This document shows positions 45,426 through 63,592 of a DNA stretch of 64,000 bases, piece after piece. Position 1 is the first letter of the stretch. The number at the start of each line of letters is the position of its first letter. The stretch lies in contig CAJNYU010000034.1 in NCBI GenBank assembly GCA_905331475.1, forward strand, positions 196,154 to 260,153, written 5' to 3'. The notes beneath the pieces are model-generated. The model ran no database searches and was not told where the DNA came from. It was given only the letters and a program-made list of their open reading frames with translations. The DNA is from Rotaria socialis. Its lineage: Eukaryota; Rotifera; Eurotatoria; Philodinida; Philodinidae. The translations under genes were made by a program, and so were the position numbers.

Positions 45426-48400
45426 TCATTTCTTTTCAGTTAGTTCTGTTTGGGCTTCTTGTTGGTGTTTAATAAGCCATTCGAATTGTTCAGGTAATGT
45501 CAATTGAAAAATAGCTTTTCGTTCAACAGCATTTGAATATAGTTTTTGCCAATCTTCATTTACCTGTTAAGTGACATATTGAGATCAGCAATTTTCTTAT
45601 CAAATGCTAAAGGAATACTTACATTTAATGAATTCATATGACCCAATATATACATTGCATATTTTGCTCGAGTCAATGAAACATTCAACCGTTGTCGATT
45701 AGCAACGAAACCGATTCCGACTGTTGTTGATGCATCAGTAATTTGTGTAGCACGAACACATGATAACAGAATAACATCTTTTTGACGACCTTGAAATGCA
45801 TCGACTATACAAAAGAAAACAAAACAAAACTAAAGCACTCGAAGTAAGTCTCGTATAAAAATGACTCAACCTGTTCCAATTTCAATTTTATGCTGATGGA
45901 GATTGTGCTGTACAAGCTTTTGTTCAATGAGTTTAACTTGATAATTATATGGAGTTATAATTCCGATTTCTAAGAAAACGTTTTTAAAATAAAATTTATA
46001 GAATAAAAATGTAAAACAAGATGTAACCTATGTATTTAAATAGTTCATTTCGATTGTTTTACATCCAATGAACGATAAATAAAAATCATTGAAAAAAGAA
46101 AGAATAACTTACGGTTGAATGGTACTTTTGCTTGTTCATTAATAAATTGTACTAGACGTGCAACAACATCTGCTTCAAGTGGATTTCCATAGGATTGTGT
46201 CACAGGATCAAGTTGCTCTTGACCATTTACAATATCGAGTATCATGTATGGTTTTAACAGAAATTTTTTTCTAATCCAAAACAAAAACAGATAAATATAT
46301 CATATTAAACAAATTATTTTTGTAATTATGTACCGTTTTTGATTGATTGACTTATCTGTTTTTAATTTCGAACGATATATATGCATTGATGGAAATTTAC
46401 ATATTTCATCATGCATTCGATATTGCTAAAAGAATTTCTATTGTAATTATCGATGCTTAAAATATCAAAATGAAAATAACTTACAATGTTAAGCATACGA
46501 ATTGGGTTATTCAAATCATATTTAAATAATTTATAAAGTCGTTCGAATAATGATTGATTTAAACCGGCTTCAAGTGCTCGTCGAGATAATATAGTAGCAG
46601 GACTAAACAAGTTTTTATGTAAGATTATCCGAAAGACAAAAACTATTAAAAAATAAAACAAAGAATTTACAGTTGTTCAGGATCACCAACAAGTACAATA
46701 CGATTCATGCCAAGTCGAAGTGGAATATAATTATCGATTTCAATACATTGACCAGCTTCATCGATAATTAAACAATTGAATAGACTTGGTATTGTCGAAG
46801 AAGATGCTGGAGGTTTTTTGAGTTTTTCATTTTTATTCATTGGATTGTTTACATCGAATGGAGAGAAAGAATCAAATATTGAATTTCCAACATAATTAAG
46901 TGTTGAAACACAACTAATCAACGAATAAAATAAAAATGTGCAAAAAACATCAAATGAGAATCAATAAAATTTACATATCAGCTTGTTGTAATAATTCTAA
47001 TTTAATCTCACGCTCACGTTGACGTCGAGCAGATTCAGGCATTGTCTGAAAAATTATAAATAGATAGACGAACGTAATAGTTAGTCGAAAAATTCTAAAT
47101 ACTTTTCGACATGTCTGTTGCAATTTTTGAATACTAGCAATTATTTCTTTTAAATTTAATTCTAAATCTTTTAACTAAATAAATCGAAAGTATTAAAAAT
47201 CTAATTTTCATTTTATCAAGTATATAACAAGCCTCTTCAGTAGGTCGATTATTTGCAGATGTACTTTTCTGTTTCATTTTTTCTTGTTCAATTCTCTCTA
47301 AAAGTTGTTTTTTCTGTTTTTCTTTATTAGCCAGATTTCGTTCAATAGCTTCATTTTGTCCACCAGTATTTAATACTAAATTAAATAATAAACATAAAAA
47401 TTCAGGTGTCTGTTTTCTCTCGACAATGTTCAACCTTCCTCAAGACGTTTTCGAGCAAGTACGTCGAGCGATAGACTTTCAATATCTTGACTAACAGCAC
47501 CACCACGTGCACAACGAATTAATTTAAATGGTACTAAATAGTTTTACAGAAAAAATGTTTTTATTGAAATCAATTTTTATTTTTATAGATTTACAGTTCG
47601 GTGTAGTTTGATTGGCATTTGAATCAGTTGTTTTACGTGCAAATATATCTATTAAACGACGAACTATTTCATTGCATCCACCATTTGAAGGACAGCATAT
47701 TAAAATTTTTATTTTCTTCGATGTGCCAGATGATGATATTGTTGGAGATTGATCATTTGAATTAGTTGAAGCAAACGTTGACTAGAATATTGAAATGATT
47801 TATTGCAGATAAAATCTATATAATAATTATTTACTTGCAAAAGAGCTCTGACAATACCAGTAATTGTTTGAGATTTACCTGAATACAGAAGAAAAGAAAA
47901 GTAAAGTAAAACTCATCAATCAAAATAACTGCTACTCAAAATTACCAGTTCCGGGTGGTCCTTGACACATATAGATTTTTGCTTGATTATCATCTCTTGT
48001 ATCACGTATCATTGATACAGCTTCAGCAATAACATTTCTTTGTGATTCATTATAAGCCTAGAATATAGAAAACTATGAAGATATTGAGATTTTCAATGTT
48101 CTCACCTGATAATGTTTATCTTCCATAGAACTTTCTCGTTTATTGGTTATTTGAAATATGTCATCATTCAATGATGGACTGAGTAGATTTTCAAATAGTG
48201 GACAAGAACGCATCGATGCAAGAGCTTTAAACCGTCGTAAAGTAGCAGTTAAAGAAGTAATTGCCTAAAATAAATAGATAAGAGAATTTTCTCATTTTTG
48301 GTATTCAAGCATTGTCTTACTTTAATCTTTATTTTCGATCCATCAAGAATCTTCATATTACTACCGAATATACGAATATTGTATTCATAACAAAACCATA

Positions 48401-51172
48401 CAGGTGGTCGTATTTTAACATCTGGATGATCGTCTAGTAAAAACAAGAATTTATTAACAGTATTCTCATTCAAGTTTTTAATATCGTTTATCATAAAACA
48501 CGATCTCTTGTTAATTAATAATTTGTATTCAACAGACTCATAGAATATGAATATTTTTTGCTTCAATCATTCAAACAATCTGCATATTCATGGTAATGAA
48601 CAGTGATATTAAGTTAAAGTTGACAATAGAACAGTACAGTTTTGTCACTCTGTCTTCTAGTAAAATCAGACGAAGGGAACATTTTCCGTTCTATTCCAAC
48701 GATGAAGCTTTTTTATTTTACTTTTTGAAAGATTTTTATACAGTATACATTGTCATTAGAAATATGTGATGTATATTAATCAATAATGTATATCAATCTT
48801 GTTTTATCCTTAAACTCGTTGTCCACACCAATTCACACTCCAATGACGGCATCAAAATAAATATCTTAGGTAACATTTTCTGTGCTGAGATATGTAACCG
48901 AGTAGTAAAAGTATCAAAAAAATAATCAAAAGAAGAAATAGACCTACGATATGATTTATGTAAGCGTGCTTTTTCTATAATTCGTTCTCCACTTCGGACA
49001 AGACCAAATATTTTATTTACTGGTTGATTTGGCAAAGTAATAATAACTAAATCATCATCACTAAACATTTCTCGATATTGACTAGTATTAGGAATTCGTT
49101 TGTGTAATGTTTGAGATTTAAGTTCGTAAATTCCTGATTTCAAGATCCGTGTTTGATGTAGGACAGCATCGAATTCCGTTCCAGCTAATTTGTGATCATT
49201 CATTTTTATACTTCGTTTGATCTTGCAAAAAAGAAATATATCATATCATGTCATATAGGTTATAGTGAAATATTTTAGTTTTTATTTACTTCTTCGAATG
49301 TTTCTTCGAATAACCATGGTAATGTAATTTCTTCATATTCATCAAATGAAGAATACAATTCAAGTAATGGTACCGGATAAACATTTTCACCGAGAAAATC
49401 TTTATATAAAATACCAGCTTCAGGTTCTATTCACAATAAATCAACAGTATTTATTTAATGAAACATAAATATTAATTTATTCAAACCTAATTCATCAACT
49501 AAAGAAACTGGCCATTTGAGAATATAAATAAGATAATCATCATATGTATTCATTTTTGTTCGTTTCGAGCTTTTTTCTTTCATATTCGTTGATATTGACT
49601 GAAGTGACAATGTACTCGATATAGATGATGAAGATTGCGCAGTAGTTAAATTAAGTGCAGAACGAGATGATGCTAAGGATGAACTAACAGTTGTTGTATC
49701 TGTTGTTATTGCATTGGTTAATGTTACGCGAACCATCGTTTCAGTTACGTCATGTACTAATCTTTCAAATGCATTTTTTGGTGTCTTAAAAAATATAAAC
49801 TCTTCAAGCAAAGAAAATTTATTTTATATATTAAAACTTTGTCTGATGCTCGAATTTTTTTGGGTACTGGAGATTCGAGTTCATTAAGTTTCCGTTTCAC
49901 TGCAGTGATTGTCTTTTTTTCTTGACTTGTTGCTAACAATTTATCAATTGTATTTTGTTATTATAAGAATAGATTTTTCTTACTTTTTTCATTACTTATT
50001 ATTGGCGGTTTCGGTTTACGCATTAATTGCTCGCGTATTCTCAATTGTTCTTCAGCAACGATTTGTGTCATTGGAACTTGTTCACCACGGGCTCGTCTAC
50101 TTCGCAATGTTGTTAATATTGCTTTAGTCCTTGCATTGACCGATTCTAGTCAAGAGAATAATATGTAATCCTTGATAATTAGCAGAAAAAAAATCATAAC
50201 TTACGATTTGGAGGAGCAAAAGAATGAAAATCAGGTTTACTATTCGGTAATTTTTTCACTGGTGGTCGAACAATTGATGACGAAGGAAGTTCTAACGGAA
50301 TTATATCGTCATCACTACTATCATTAGCCGGTCGTTTTTTCGATGATGACTTTGAAGTGTGCAATTCCTGCTTCAATCGATCATTTGTGACAGGAATAAT
50401 ATCACTGGTACTCGCTGAAGCTGAACGAAGAATCTTATAGATAACATATTTAATAGTGATAAAGTAGACATACTGTTCAGTGACTTCAACAAGGATGATG
50501 ATGATATATTGGCAATAGGAGAATTTGGTTGTTTAAAAAATGTTCGTATATCCGTATTATTGATTTGAGGTTCTAAAATAAGGATATAACGATAAGATGT
50601 TGCATTAGATAAAAATATTTCAATTCAGTTAACGAAATACGGCTGCTTAAGCAAAACTGCAAGAAGCGTACCTGATTTCTGGAAATTTAAATAGTTTCTC
50701 AATATCCATATTCAATTTATTAGTACTTATTGTACGCTAGACCAGGGGCGTAACTCGGCTCTCAAAGCAGGAGACATCGCGCCCCCATACCCCCCCCCCT
50801 CCACCCCTATTTATGACCCTACACTAGACTTACAGCTACATAAGTAAAAGAAAATGATAACTAAAATCTAGTTTATGCAACGAGTTTAATTCCAAAAATG
50901 ATTAATCAGTTCAAACGATTGTTGCTAACGTATTTGAAGAAACAAAATGTGTGCTCACCTCTTGCTCTCCTTGCATGTTCTTCAGCTTGTTTATATTGTG
51001 GTGTTTGTTCGAACTGTAATGCGCTAGTTAATAATTCATCATCACTCACACTTGGTGTCACTTCTGTTTTTATTGTTGTTTTTGCATTTGACATCAATCG
51101 CGAATCATTACTATTACTATTATTAGCAGTTGTTGGTAAATTTTTTATTCGTTGAAAAAAGTAGCTTGACAT
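45426..51172 (-). CDS. SETX: Senataxin/Sen1-like superfamily 1B RNA/DNA helicase
   Basis: This is a long multi-exon gene; I assembled its start, its helicase core and its end but did not fix every internal boundary. The N-terminal third is Ser/Lys-rich and low in complexity (for example SSKKRPANDSSDDDIIPLEL). The helicase core is complete: Walker A GPPGTGKS (split by the intron between about 47879 and 47951), PSNGGCNEIVRRL (about 47690), LIIDEAGQC (46741-46780), GDPEQLPAT (about 46675), QYRMHDEICKFPS (about 46415), TVDAFQGRQKDV (about 45790) and SLTRAK (about 45680). This set and its order define the Sen1/SETX/UPF1-like group. The stretch between DEAG and the Walker region includes a charged coiled-coil-like insert (NKEKQKKQLLERIEQEKMKQ), the usual prong position of Sen1. 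The protein is well under human senataxin (2,677 residues) because the long N-terminal domain is missing or reduced. Expected role: resolving R-loops and ending transcription. A 12-nt leader separates a splice acceptor (51185-51186) from the ATG. Confidence 0.88.
50743..50824. repeat. GC-rich island in SETX intron, possible transposon remnant
   Basis: An island starting CAGGGGCGTAACTCGG, with a run of nine C residues, sits in AT-rich intron DNA. It is flanked by CTAGAC on both sides (50737-50742 and 50824-50829). CAGGGGCG-type termini are common in DNA transposons, but the two ends match poorly, so this is tentative. Confidence 0.35.
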
Positions 51173-51304
51173 GTTCTTTTGTGTCTAATTTCTAATAAGA
51201 TTCATCCATACTGGAACATTCTAATCAAGACAACCCTATTTTTTTTAATATCTAAAAATTCATCGAAGATACCAACATAAATCAGAATAATATTTTATAT
51301 AAAT

Positions 51305-51327
51305 CTATATATATATATATATTTTTA

Positions 51328-51382
<55 letters not shown>
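51305..51382. repeat. Compound (TA)n(TC)n(TA)n microsatellite
   Basis: Three adjoining dinucleotide runs, TA then TC then TA, lie in the gap between UBE2G1 and the SETX-like gene. They are likely to be length-variable. Confidence 0.9.
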
Positions 51383-51384
<2 letters not shown>

Positions 51385-51561
51385 CCACTATTCTCAGTAC
51401 TTTTTTTTCTGTTCAAATGATTAAAAGCGAGTCTAAATATGAAGAATGAATAGTTAACACATATAAAGACAAAATCAAAAAACAAGAATAAATATGTGCA
51501 GAAAAATATTTAGACTCCTAAAGGCAAGCAAACAAAAAAGACAAAAAAAGATCGAAATGAA

Positions 51562-52656
51562 TCACATATCTTCAAGTGTTTTTCGTACACATTCGCTAAC
51601 TTTCTTCTTAAAGCCTGTTCGATCATCTCGCCACATAATTGATGCATCAATATTGGCTGCAGAATCACAATTTGGATCGCTCAACATCGAAACAACAGAT
51701 AGTAAAATTGTTTCTGAAAAAGTATAATAAACAAATGTTTATAATTCGAAAGCAAATGAATTGGATTATATAAGCTTACCAACTGATTGTACCGGTGACC
51801 AACGTTCTGATGCTCGTTCATAACCAAATTGATCAGCACCAGGCTCGTGAAGCTACAAAATTTATGTCAATTATTTAACTTAGAAGAATATAGAACTTAC
51901 AATAGATATGCACACATCACCATTTTTTTCAATATTCGGATGCCAAATTTCCGAAATGAATTTCTATGATTAAAAATATACAGCATCATTGAAAAGTCAA
52001 TCCACAGGAAAAAAATTATATAAAAGAAGCTATTAATGAAAGTTGCGAGAGATGGAAATATGAAACAGGATTGATCTATATGGATTTTAAACCAAAATAC
52101 TCTGAAATATATCATTGGTTTGAGATTTCTCATGCGCTTTAGATGTTCATGATAAACGATAGGATTCATAATAGGTTATGATGACTTTGTGTACGAGGTC
52201 ACAGATCACCATCTTGAATTCAATCTTCTTTCATTATAATCTTATAAAAGACTTTAATTGCATGACTAAGTCCGTCGTACGTCCCACAGGATGAGAGCTT
52301 TGATGAAGTGTCTCTTATGATTTGTGAAGAACATATTTCGGTCTGTATACTTTGAAGTTATGTTTTCAAAACAATTATTGTAGTAAATCTTACCATTTTT
52401 GGTGGTTTTATCGGATATTCTTTTGGAAAATCCAAACGTGCTTTGAAAAATCCTCCTAATGATTTAATTTAAAAAAAAATTGTATTCTCAGAGAAAAAGA
52501 AAACTTACCTTCATAGAGTGTATCTGACGGCCCAACAAGAATAACATTCCATGCATACGGATTTGATTCTTCAATAAGACCAGCACTAATACCTTCGACA
52601 GGATGACGATTAAACTCACGTAATTGTTTAAGTAAAAGTAAAGCAGAACCATCCAT
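51562..52656 (-). CDS. UBE2G1: Ubiquitin-conjugating enzyme E2 G1
   Basis: Predicted 165 residues from five exons in transcription order: 52656-52509, 52455-52394, 51963-51901, 51852-51780 and 51713-51562. SALLLLKQLREFNRHPVEG at the start, LDFPKEYPIKPPKMKFISEI, and the active-site stretch WHPNIEKNGDVCISILHEPG with catalytic Cys88 identify the UBE2G (Ubc7-like) class. The acidic insert after the cysteine (HEPGADQFGYERASERW) is the hallmark loop of this class. Length is near human UBE2G1 (170). The enzyme accepts ubiquitin from E1 and passes it to substrates with RING ligases, often as Lys48 chains. Its start lies only 105 bp downstream of the ATE1 stop on the same strand. A TTTTAG acceptor 11 nt before the ATG suggests a spliced-leader site. 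Confidence 0.96.
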
Positions 52657-52761
52657 TAGAAAAAGATCTAAAAGCAATGTCAATTATCGCCACTGTTTAC
52701 ATCACAAATAAAAAAATAAAAAAATAAAAAAAGATATTCGAATATATTAGGTATGAGGTAT

Positions 52762-56357
<3,596 letters not shown>

Positions 56358-56446
56358 TTTCTGTAGTTCTTCTTTGCTTATTGCGGTATATATATATATA
56401 TCTACAATCAAAACAAATCTCCAAATATGTAGATAATACTTTCTTT

Positions 56447-56452
56447 TTTATT
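56447..56452 (-). terminator. Poly(A) signal AATAAA for MYBBP1A
   Basis: AATAAA on the minus strand lies 42 nt after the MYBBP1A stop codon. A splice acceptor (56402-56403) follows about 44 nt further on, and the ATE1 start codon 44 nt beyond that. This order (stop, poly(A) signal, acceptor, start) is typical of trans-spliced operons. Confidence 0.5.
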
Positions 56453-56493
56453 CTTTGGAGTAACAACAATAACAAAAACAAAAAACAAATGAA

Positions 56494-59400
56494 TTATGTT
56501 TTAACATTAATTCCTTGAAATGGTATTTGACGACAATCAACTATCGACTCTTTGTTGTCTCCATTGGAGAGATTCTCTTGGTTTTTTGTTTTCATTTTTT
56601 TAGGCTGATTATTTGTTTCAGCATTTGTTATTGTAATTGATGATGCCTTTCGTTTCGTTGTCAACACATTCATGATTTCTTCATTGATTTTTAAACTAAA
56701 TCTATATGGAAAGAAAAACAAAGCAAAAAAAAGAAATTAATCTTTAATTTGAAATATCCAAGAGAGAGAAACCTTTTCTTAAATGATTGTATAAGATTAA
56801 GAAGTTGTTTACGTTGTTTATCACTATGGATTGGTTTAACTTTAATTGCTACTGAAACAGCAGCAAGTAGTTCGGATGCTTGTTGTTCAGTTAATGTTGG
56901 ATTCTAGAAAATCAAATTTAATTCATATGTAAATTTTAAAACTAAGTTAGGAAATCAACTTTTGCTCGCCATCAAACTTCATTATTCTTTTATATTTTTG
57001 TTCGGCTCCTTAGAATAGGTTGATATTTTTGCAACATTCGTACGAGGTATCTAGATTCAGTCTACGGGTTAGAATTTTAGTTTTCTAATTTTTACAATTA
57101 TATTTTTGCCAAAAAGAGTACAAATAAAAAATATAAGTATTCTATGAATGTTTCATAATGGATAAATTTTAGTTTTCGACATATCAGTTTTACTACTTAT
57201 AATTGATCTATATGATTCTCAACTCTTTATAGAAAGAAACTCTAAACGGTTCTACACGGTAAACTTACATATTTCTATTATATATGAACACTTTCGATAT
57301 GTAAATCTGATTAAAAACTACTATCATTTTTTATTCAACTCATCTGGTAGGAGCAGCGAAAAAATTGCGATAAGTCTTTTAAAACCCTTCGATAAATTTT
57401 ATCCCAATGACTATCAGAGGTAGAAAAGTTGAATATCAAATGTGTAGCTAAGATATTGACACCTGGTAATTATCATCATGTTGAAGGGAAAGAATATATA
57501 GAATGATTACTAGACAATTATTGAAACTCACTAGATACTATCATAGATTTACGACAATTAAAATGTAAACTTACGCGAATAAGTAATAACTTTTGAGTTA
57601 ATACTGTAATAACATGTAACGATTCAATTTTGGATGATTTTGGATCATTGCACATCTGCGCAACGAAAAAAAATATTCTTCAGATAATATTTTATAAACC
57701 ATATTTTCAACGTGGATTATGATTATGCATAGATTTGTCTTTATTTTTTCGTTTCAATAAAAACGTCATTCTTACCTTAACTAGAAGGTGGATAGTAGCT
57801 TTTAATAATTGTTCATCCGCATGGTCCAACTAGATGAAGAAAAAAAATGATAGAAGAATGAAAATGAAATAAACTCACGATTTACCTGTTTCTTATTAAA
57901 GAAATTGTTCAATGTACCACAGACGATGTTCTTGAATAGAAATAGAAATAGAAATAAAAATTTGATAATTAAGTAAAAATTTAAAATTTACTCGTTTTTT
58001 CCAATTGACAGTTTCTTTCAATGCTGTTTGTACCATCAATAACATGAGACGCGTACCATATTCAGGAAAACGTAAAAAGAATTCTTTGATAATAGTTGGA
58101 TGAACAACTGATTGATGAGCAGCTGGTTCATCGTCATCATCATCATCCTTATTTTTCTTCTTTACCTTGTCTGACTTTTGTTTTGGCCTGAAAAAACAAA
58201 AAAGAAATATCATCTGTTAGTCAGATTTTAGTGAATCATATTAATGGTACGAACGTATTCGGTTGAAGAAAACGAAGAAATCCACTTTCATACGTAGTCA
58301 AAATTGTTTCCTCTACACCGGCTAATCGATCTTCAAGTTTACCAACATTTAAGGATAATTTTATCTTAAATCAAAAACAATGAAGATAATTATCATCTTG
58401 CTTGATTTCAGATAACTTACGACAAACATGGATATTTTTGATAATGTGTCAGTAGTCAATTTTGCTCGGCTACCTAAACAAAAGCAATTGTTTGATAAAT
58501 GCTGCAGTGAGAAACAAAGAAAAAACTAACCAGCTAATGATGCCAAATAACGAAATAGCTCCATACATTCATCAGTTGTTGGCATATCCGAATGGCCAAT
58601 CTAAATATAAGATGTAATGTAAAAGAATTCAATAGCATCATAAAAATCTTATTGAATGTATGGTTTCTCAAAATGTAAGATTAGTTCTTGATCAAAACTA
58701 AACCAAGGATAGACTTGATTAACTTCCATTGTAGTTTTTCAGACAAGAGTCGTTTGTCTGATGGTTAGTAGCGATGTCATAAGGTGACTCTGAGGAACTC
58801 AACTTTTCCTTTCTGACCAAAAACCATAGCGTCGCTGCTATGTAAAATGTTCAGTAGCAGTTAATGTATTCATAATCTTTTTTAGAGTCAATATGAACAA
58901 TTTCAGTTTTCATTTAGTTTGAGTTAGTTGAATTGAATTGAAACTCATCAAGATCCACAGAAAATTTATTTTGGTCAACTTGATAAGAATCTACTTTTGC
59001 AAGATAGAAAATTCAAATGCAAATGTTTAAACTGTGTAGTATTATAGAAAAAGTGGCCGTAAGGTCAAATCTAATGTTGAGGATCCATCAATTTAAACCG
59101 AAAACTTGTTATACCGATTTTCTAAACGATACAGTTTATGAATTTAATCGATTTGTCGATACTTAGATATCATTTTTCAAGTTCAAATTATTGTTCAGCT
59201 AGCTTTAAAGTGAAAATTTTTCAAATTAATAGAAAACAAAACGATAAATACTTTTCGATTTGATAAATGACATAAAATGGAATCAATTCGTTCAATCATT
59301 GTTTTATAGGCAGATGTATTTGGTAAACTTGTTAATGTTTCAATCAATGGGCGAATGCTTATCTATCAGAAAAACAAATTTAATTGAAGTGAAACACGTA

Positions 59401-62400
59401 TGTAACTTACTAAAACAAAACGCATGCGTTCATCCTTTTTAATAACTGATTCAATAAGATCCAATACACGAAATTGGTGATGAAGTTTCTCATTGATTAT
59501 TTTAATGTTAGATGATTTTCTTAGTTGTGATCGAAATGCTTCAGCAATGAGTGGATCTAAACGCAGCATAGCTTCATCGTCCATATCGACATCATCCTAA
59601 AAATGAATTCTTTTTAAATCATGTTCACTGTAAACATTCTTATTTTTACTTCTTCATCATCTTTTACAGCTGCATCACCAAGTGCTTTTTCAACAGCTTT
59701 TCGAAGATCTTCATTGACATCACCATTTTCAAGAAGTTCGTCATCTTCATCAATATCCGATTGTTCATCATTACTTTCATCTTCATTTTCATCATCTCCG
59801 TCTTCATCATCGTCTTCATCTTCATCATCGTCATCGCTTTCGTTTTCTATTGTAATTGTCTAGCATTTCATTTAAAAAAAACGATGAGTATAATAAATTC
59901 AATTAGTTTTACTTGAAGCATTAATTTCAATGCATCTTCACTAACATAAGATGCTATTTGATGATAAATTTTTTTAACTATTGATCGAATATCATGTTGT
60001 TTCTTAGTATCCATTGATAGAAGTATATCTATAAATACTTCAATCCATGATGATTCCTCTAGAGAAAAAGAAAAACATAGATCGGAATAAGAAATAAGTT
60101 GAATTTGGTATTAATCAAAATGTGCGCAAAATAATATGAAAAATAAACAAGAAAAATTATCGTACCTTTAATTTTCTTTTTCAATACAATTTGAGTATGA
60201 GCGTTTTTCACACAAGTAACCAAATCCTAGAAAGAAAAAGTTATTTTTAGTTGAAATTCTTTACATGCATTTTTAACATACATCCAGATATTGTTTAGCA
60301 CGATTAAAATCAACACAAAGATCGTAGAAACTTAAAACAAATACTTGTTGAAACGCCAATCGAAGTTTTTCATCCGGCAAAGATTGAATCTAAAAGAAAA
60401 ATCATCGAATCAATCTAACGTGTCTTTTTTTCTTTATTTCCGAACTTTATTTCCTTGAATAGTTTGAAATAATTCTTTACTATACTCATCCAAATATGTT
60501 TTTATTTCTTCAACATTTTTAAATAGCGGTGTATAATGTTTCATCGATGAAAGCCAATTCTAAAAGCAAATGAGTTATTATCTATACTAAACTGTCACTA
60601 TGTCTTAAAATCTTATTTTCTTACCATTGATTTTTGAAATACATTGAAACCGTGTTCATATTTATTTTCATGAAATTCATACATAAGAAACTTATATGTA
60701 ATATCTTCAATATGTTCTCGTGTTACATCGGAAATTTCAATATTACCATGAAGAAACTAAACGAAAAAATTTATATGCCAATAAATATTGTCTACGTTGA
60801 GAAGATAGATTACTTCACGAAATTCTTTTGGTATATGATTATTTAATTTAAAGTTTGATAGAAGAACACATATTCCAAGCATATTTTCGAAGAGTAAACC
60901 ACATGAACTGTTTTTTAAATCAAATGTTGAACAATTACATAAATTTGAAAGCTTAAAATATATAAATATCAAATCAAAATGAATATTTGTTGCTTGAAAA
61001 TAATTACCATTTCAAGAAGGAAATGTCGACGACGATGAAGAGCACTATTGAAAAAAAAGACGACAATTCAAAATCTGATTTCAGTCAAGTTTTATTCATT
61101 ACTTTTCGTCGTCTTTCGAAACGTCACAGAATAAACCAATAATAAATTTAACATAATCTGATAGTTCATCGATTGTTAACTAAAAATAATAATGAATCAC
61201 AATAATTAAATTTAGTTTTATTAATCGAAATGTATTTATTATGACAAAAATCAAAACGCGCATTTCATGTCGTTGTTTTCCCAGTATCAGATTATGTTTT
61301 CAAGTTTGCCTCTGATCATTGTTCATGCTATTGTATTAAAAGATCAATATTTTTTCAAAAACATTCTTGTAGTATCTATTTTTTGTAGAAAATTTTTCAA
61401 AGAACGATAGCCCAAGGCATGCAAAAAGGTATCTGGTTTTATATACTACGAAAATGAAGAAAAAAGAAACAGTTATGATCATGTCGCCAATTTTACTAAC
61501 ACCGAATAAAATCAATGAAGTGTACATATAGATTGTTTCAAAATCTAATACAAACAAAAAACAGATCTCATGAAAACTACTTATTTTTACTATTTCACTG
61601 TAGAGTCAAAATGTTCAAGAATAGAAATTATATTTAACAAAATGCATACCTTTTCTGACACAGCGTTAGCTACTGAATTAATGCATGCATAGTTTTTATT
61701 AGCACTAAATAAATAAACATAAGAATTTCGATGATAGTTAAAATCTATGCGAACCAATTTAATAATTTTTCAAATAAACGTAAACGTTCTTGTAGTGGTC
61801 GACTAGCAATTGTATGCGCAAGCTTCTCGAGCTAAATAATATATGAAAGTGGAATTTTATTTCAGAAGTTTTTAACATACAGCATTTTTAGATAATACAA
61901 TTGATGCTGGTTGATGCATTTTTCTGCCTGATGATGATAATAAATCGAGTATTTTAGTAAATAATTCTGAACTATTATCAAGAATCGTTTCAATCTAAAC
62001 AATCTATCATAATAGATTCATATAGAATAAACTGAATAAAATATACCGTATAAATAGAACTCGAAATTTCTTGATCTTGAAAACAAAATGTCAATAAATC
62101 GAGTAAAATATGTCCTTTATTCGAATCGAATCCAATATTTGATAATTCTGAATACGAAAAAACAAGTAATTCAAATCTATATTCATATATTTTCTTTTTA
62201 TTGTACCATCAACTAGTACTGGCCAAAACAATGCTAATTGTTGAGTACGTACTGCATAGACAAGTAATTCTTGGCTTAATTGTTGAAGTAAATGAAGTTC
62301 ATTATCAAAAGACTGTAGGCGAAAAATTTGATCATAGAAAATTCCAAAGAGCACTTCGTTGTTACCTGTAGACATTTTTTAATTGTTATTTGTTGATCCT

Positions 62401-63592
62401 TTGTTTTTCCTAATGGTAACATATCAACTTTCCAATATGTTTTAAAATAGTTTTGATCGAATAATTTCTTTGATGAAAACGAACATTTAAAATTTCTATA
62501 TTTTCTATCGATAAATATTTCTACGTACAGGATAAAGATTACTTAATGAAACCAGTAAAAATAAAGATTTTGCTCCATCATCACCGATTTGCCAATTTGT
62601 TGGAAAGAGTTCTTGAATATGAGGCAAAATTTCGTTTTTGAACAACTTACGACCACTCTAAAATATTATTTAAATCATCTAATAATTTATTGTGAATGAT
62701 CACCAATCAAGAAATGTCAATTGCTACGCATTTTTCAAAGCTTTCAAAGAATATATTTTTTCAATTGAAGATTATGGTTATAAGTGAGGCCTAATGTCTT
62801 ATAATGCAAGGAATCATTTATCATGATATATAAAAAATACTGTAGAAATATTCATATTCATTTACCCATTTTGCTAATTGAACAATTGATGCATCAACAA
62901 ATGCTCTTAATCGTCTTCGTGTTTCTTGTGTACGCATTAAAAGCAAATCTGATATGATTTGTGGTAGTAACTTTGATAGCTAAGTAGAAAAACCAAAGAT
63001 ATATTTGTGAAGTGTTTCAATAAAAACTAACATCATTGTCTTTTTGCGTATAAGCCAAGGCTATATAGCTAAGTACACGACCAATACGAACGTTTTTTGC
63101 ATCCTAACAGGAAAACATAATTGAAAAAAAAAACGTTTTGAGAAATAATAAATATATTTGATTTTACTTCAACACCAGCTTCTTTTTTTGTTGTTAATTT
63201 ATTTTGTACTAGTGAAACGAAATCATCGACTGAAGGTATTTTCAATTGATCATCGTTCAGATGTGCAAGCTAAAATTGAAATATATGAATAGAAGCGATT
63301 TTGTCAATTGTTTCGCTAAATAACAAACTGTGCCAAGAGATGCTGCATAACCAATACGAGCACATTTACGGTTGGAGACTAGACCTTTGATTAATCGTGA
63401 TATTGAATAATCGATTTGAGATGATGAATTCTAAAAATTAAAATTTCCATTCTTTCCCGCCATATAAATATTTATCTATACCGTATCATTGTTCTCATCT
63501 GTTGACCATGTTTTTAAAGAATTTAATAGTTTCTCCATACCTTGTTGACGAGTATGTATATCAAAATCAGACAATTCCCAATAAACATCCAT
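56494..63592 (-). CDS. MYBBP1A: MYB-binding protein 1A / Pol5-like nucleolar protein
   Basis: A long gene of roughly two dozen small exons; I fixed both ends and read the exons between but did not settle every boundary. The start MDVYWELSDFDIHTRQQGME resembles the MYBBP1A N-terminus. HEAT-like helical segments follow, such as RIGRVLSYIALAYAQKDND and LLPQIISDLLLMRTQETRRR. A long Asp/Glu-rich tract (about 59690-59870) precedes DDEAMLRLDPLIAEAFRSQL and FRVLDLIESVI, which is the acidic-domain-then-motif order characteristic of the MYBBP1A/Pol5 family. The C-terminus is Lys-rich (TTKRKASS, KKMKTKNQ) and suits nucleolar targeting. Family members act in ribosomal RNA transcription and processing and in nucleolar stress signalling. 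Larger introns lie near 56905-57575 and 58600-59360. It is the first gene of the five-gene minus-strand cluster. Confidence 0.85.

Noticed and set aside
50898..51155. 85-codon plus-strand frame
   Set aside because: Antisense shadow of the first coding exon of the SETX-like gene.
59621..59863. Ser-rich plus-strand frame
   Set aside because: It is the antisense of the Asp/Glu-rich tract of MYBBP1A. GAT/GAA codons reverse into TCA/TTC repeats.
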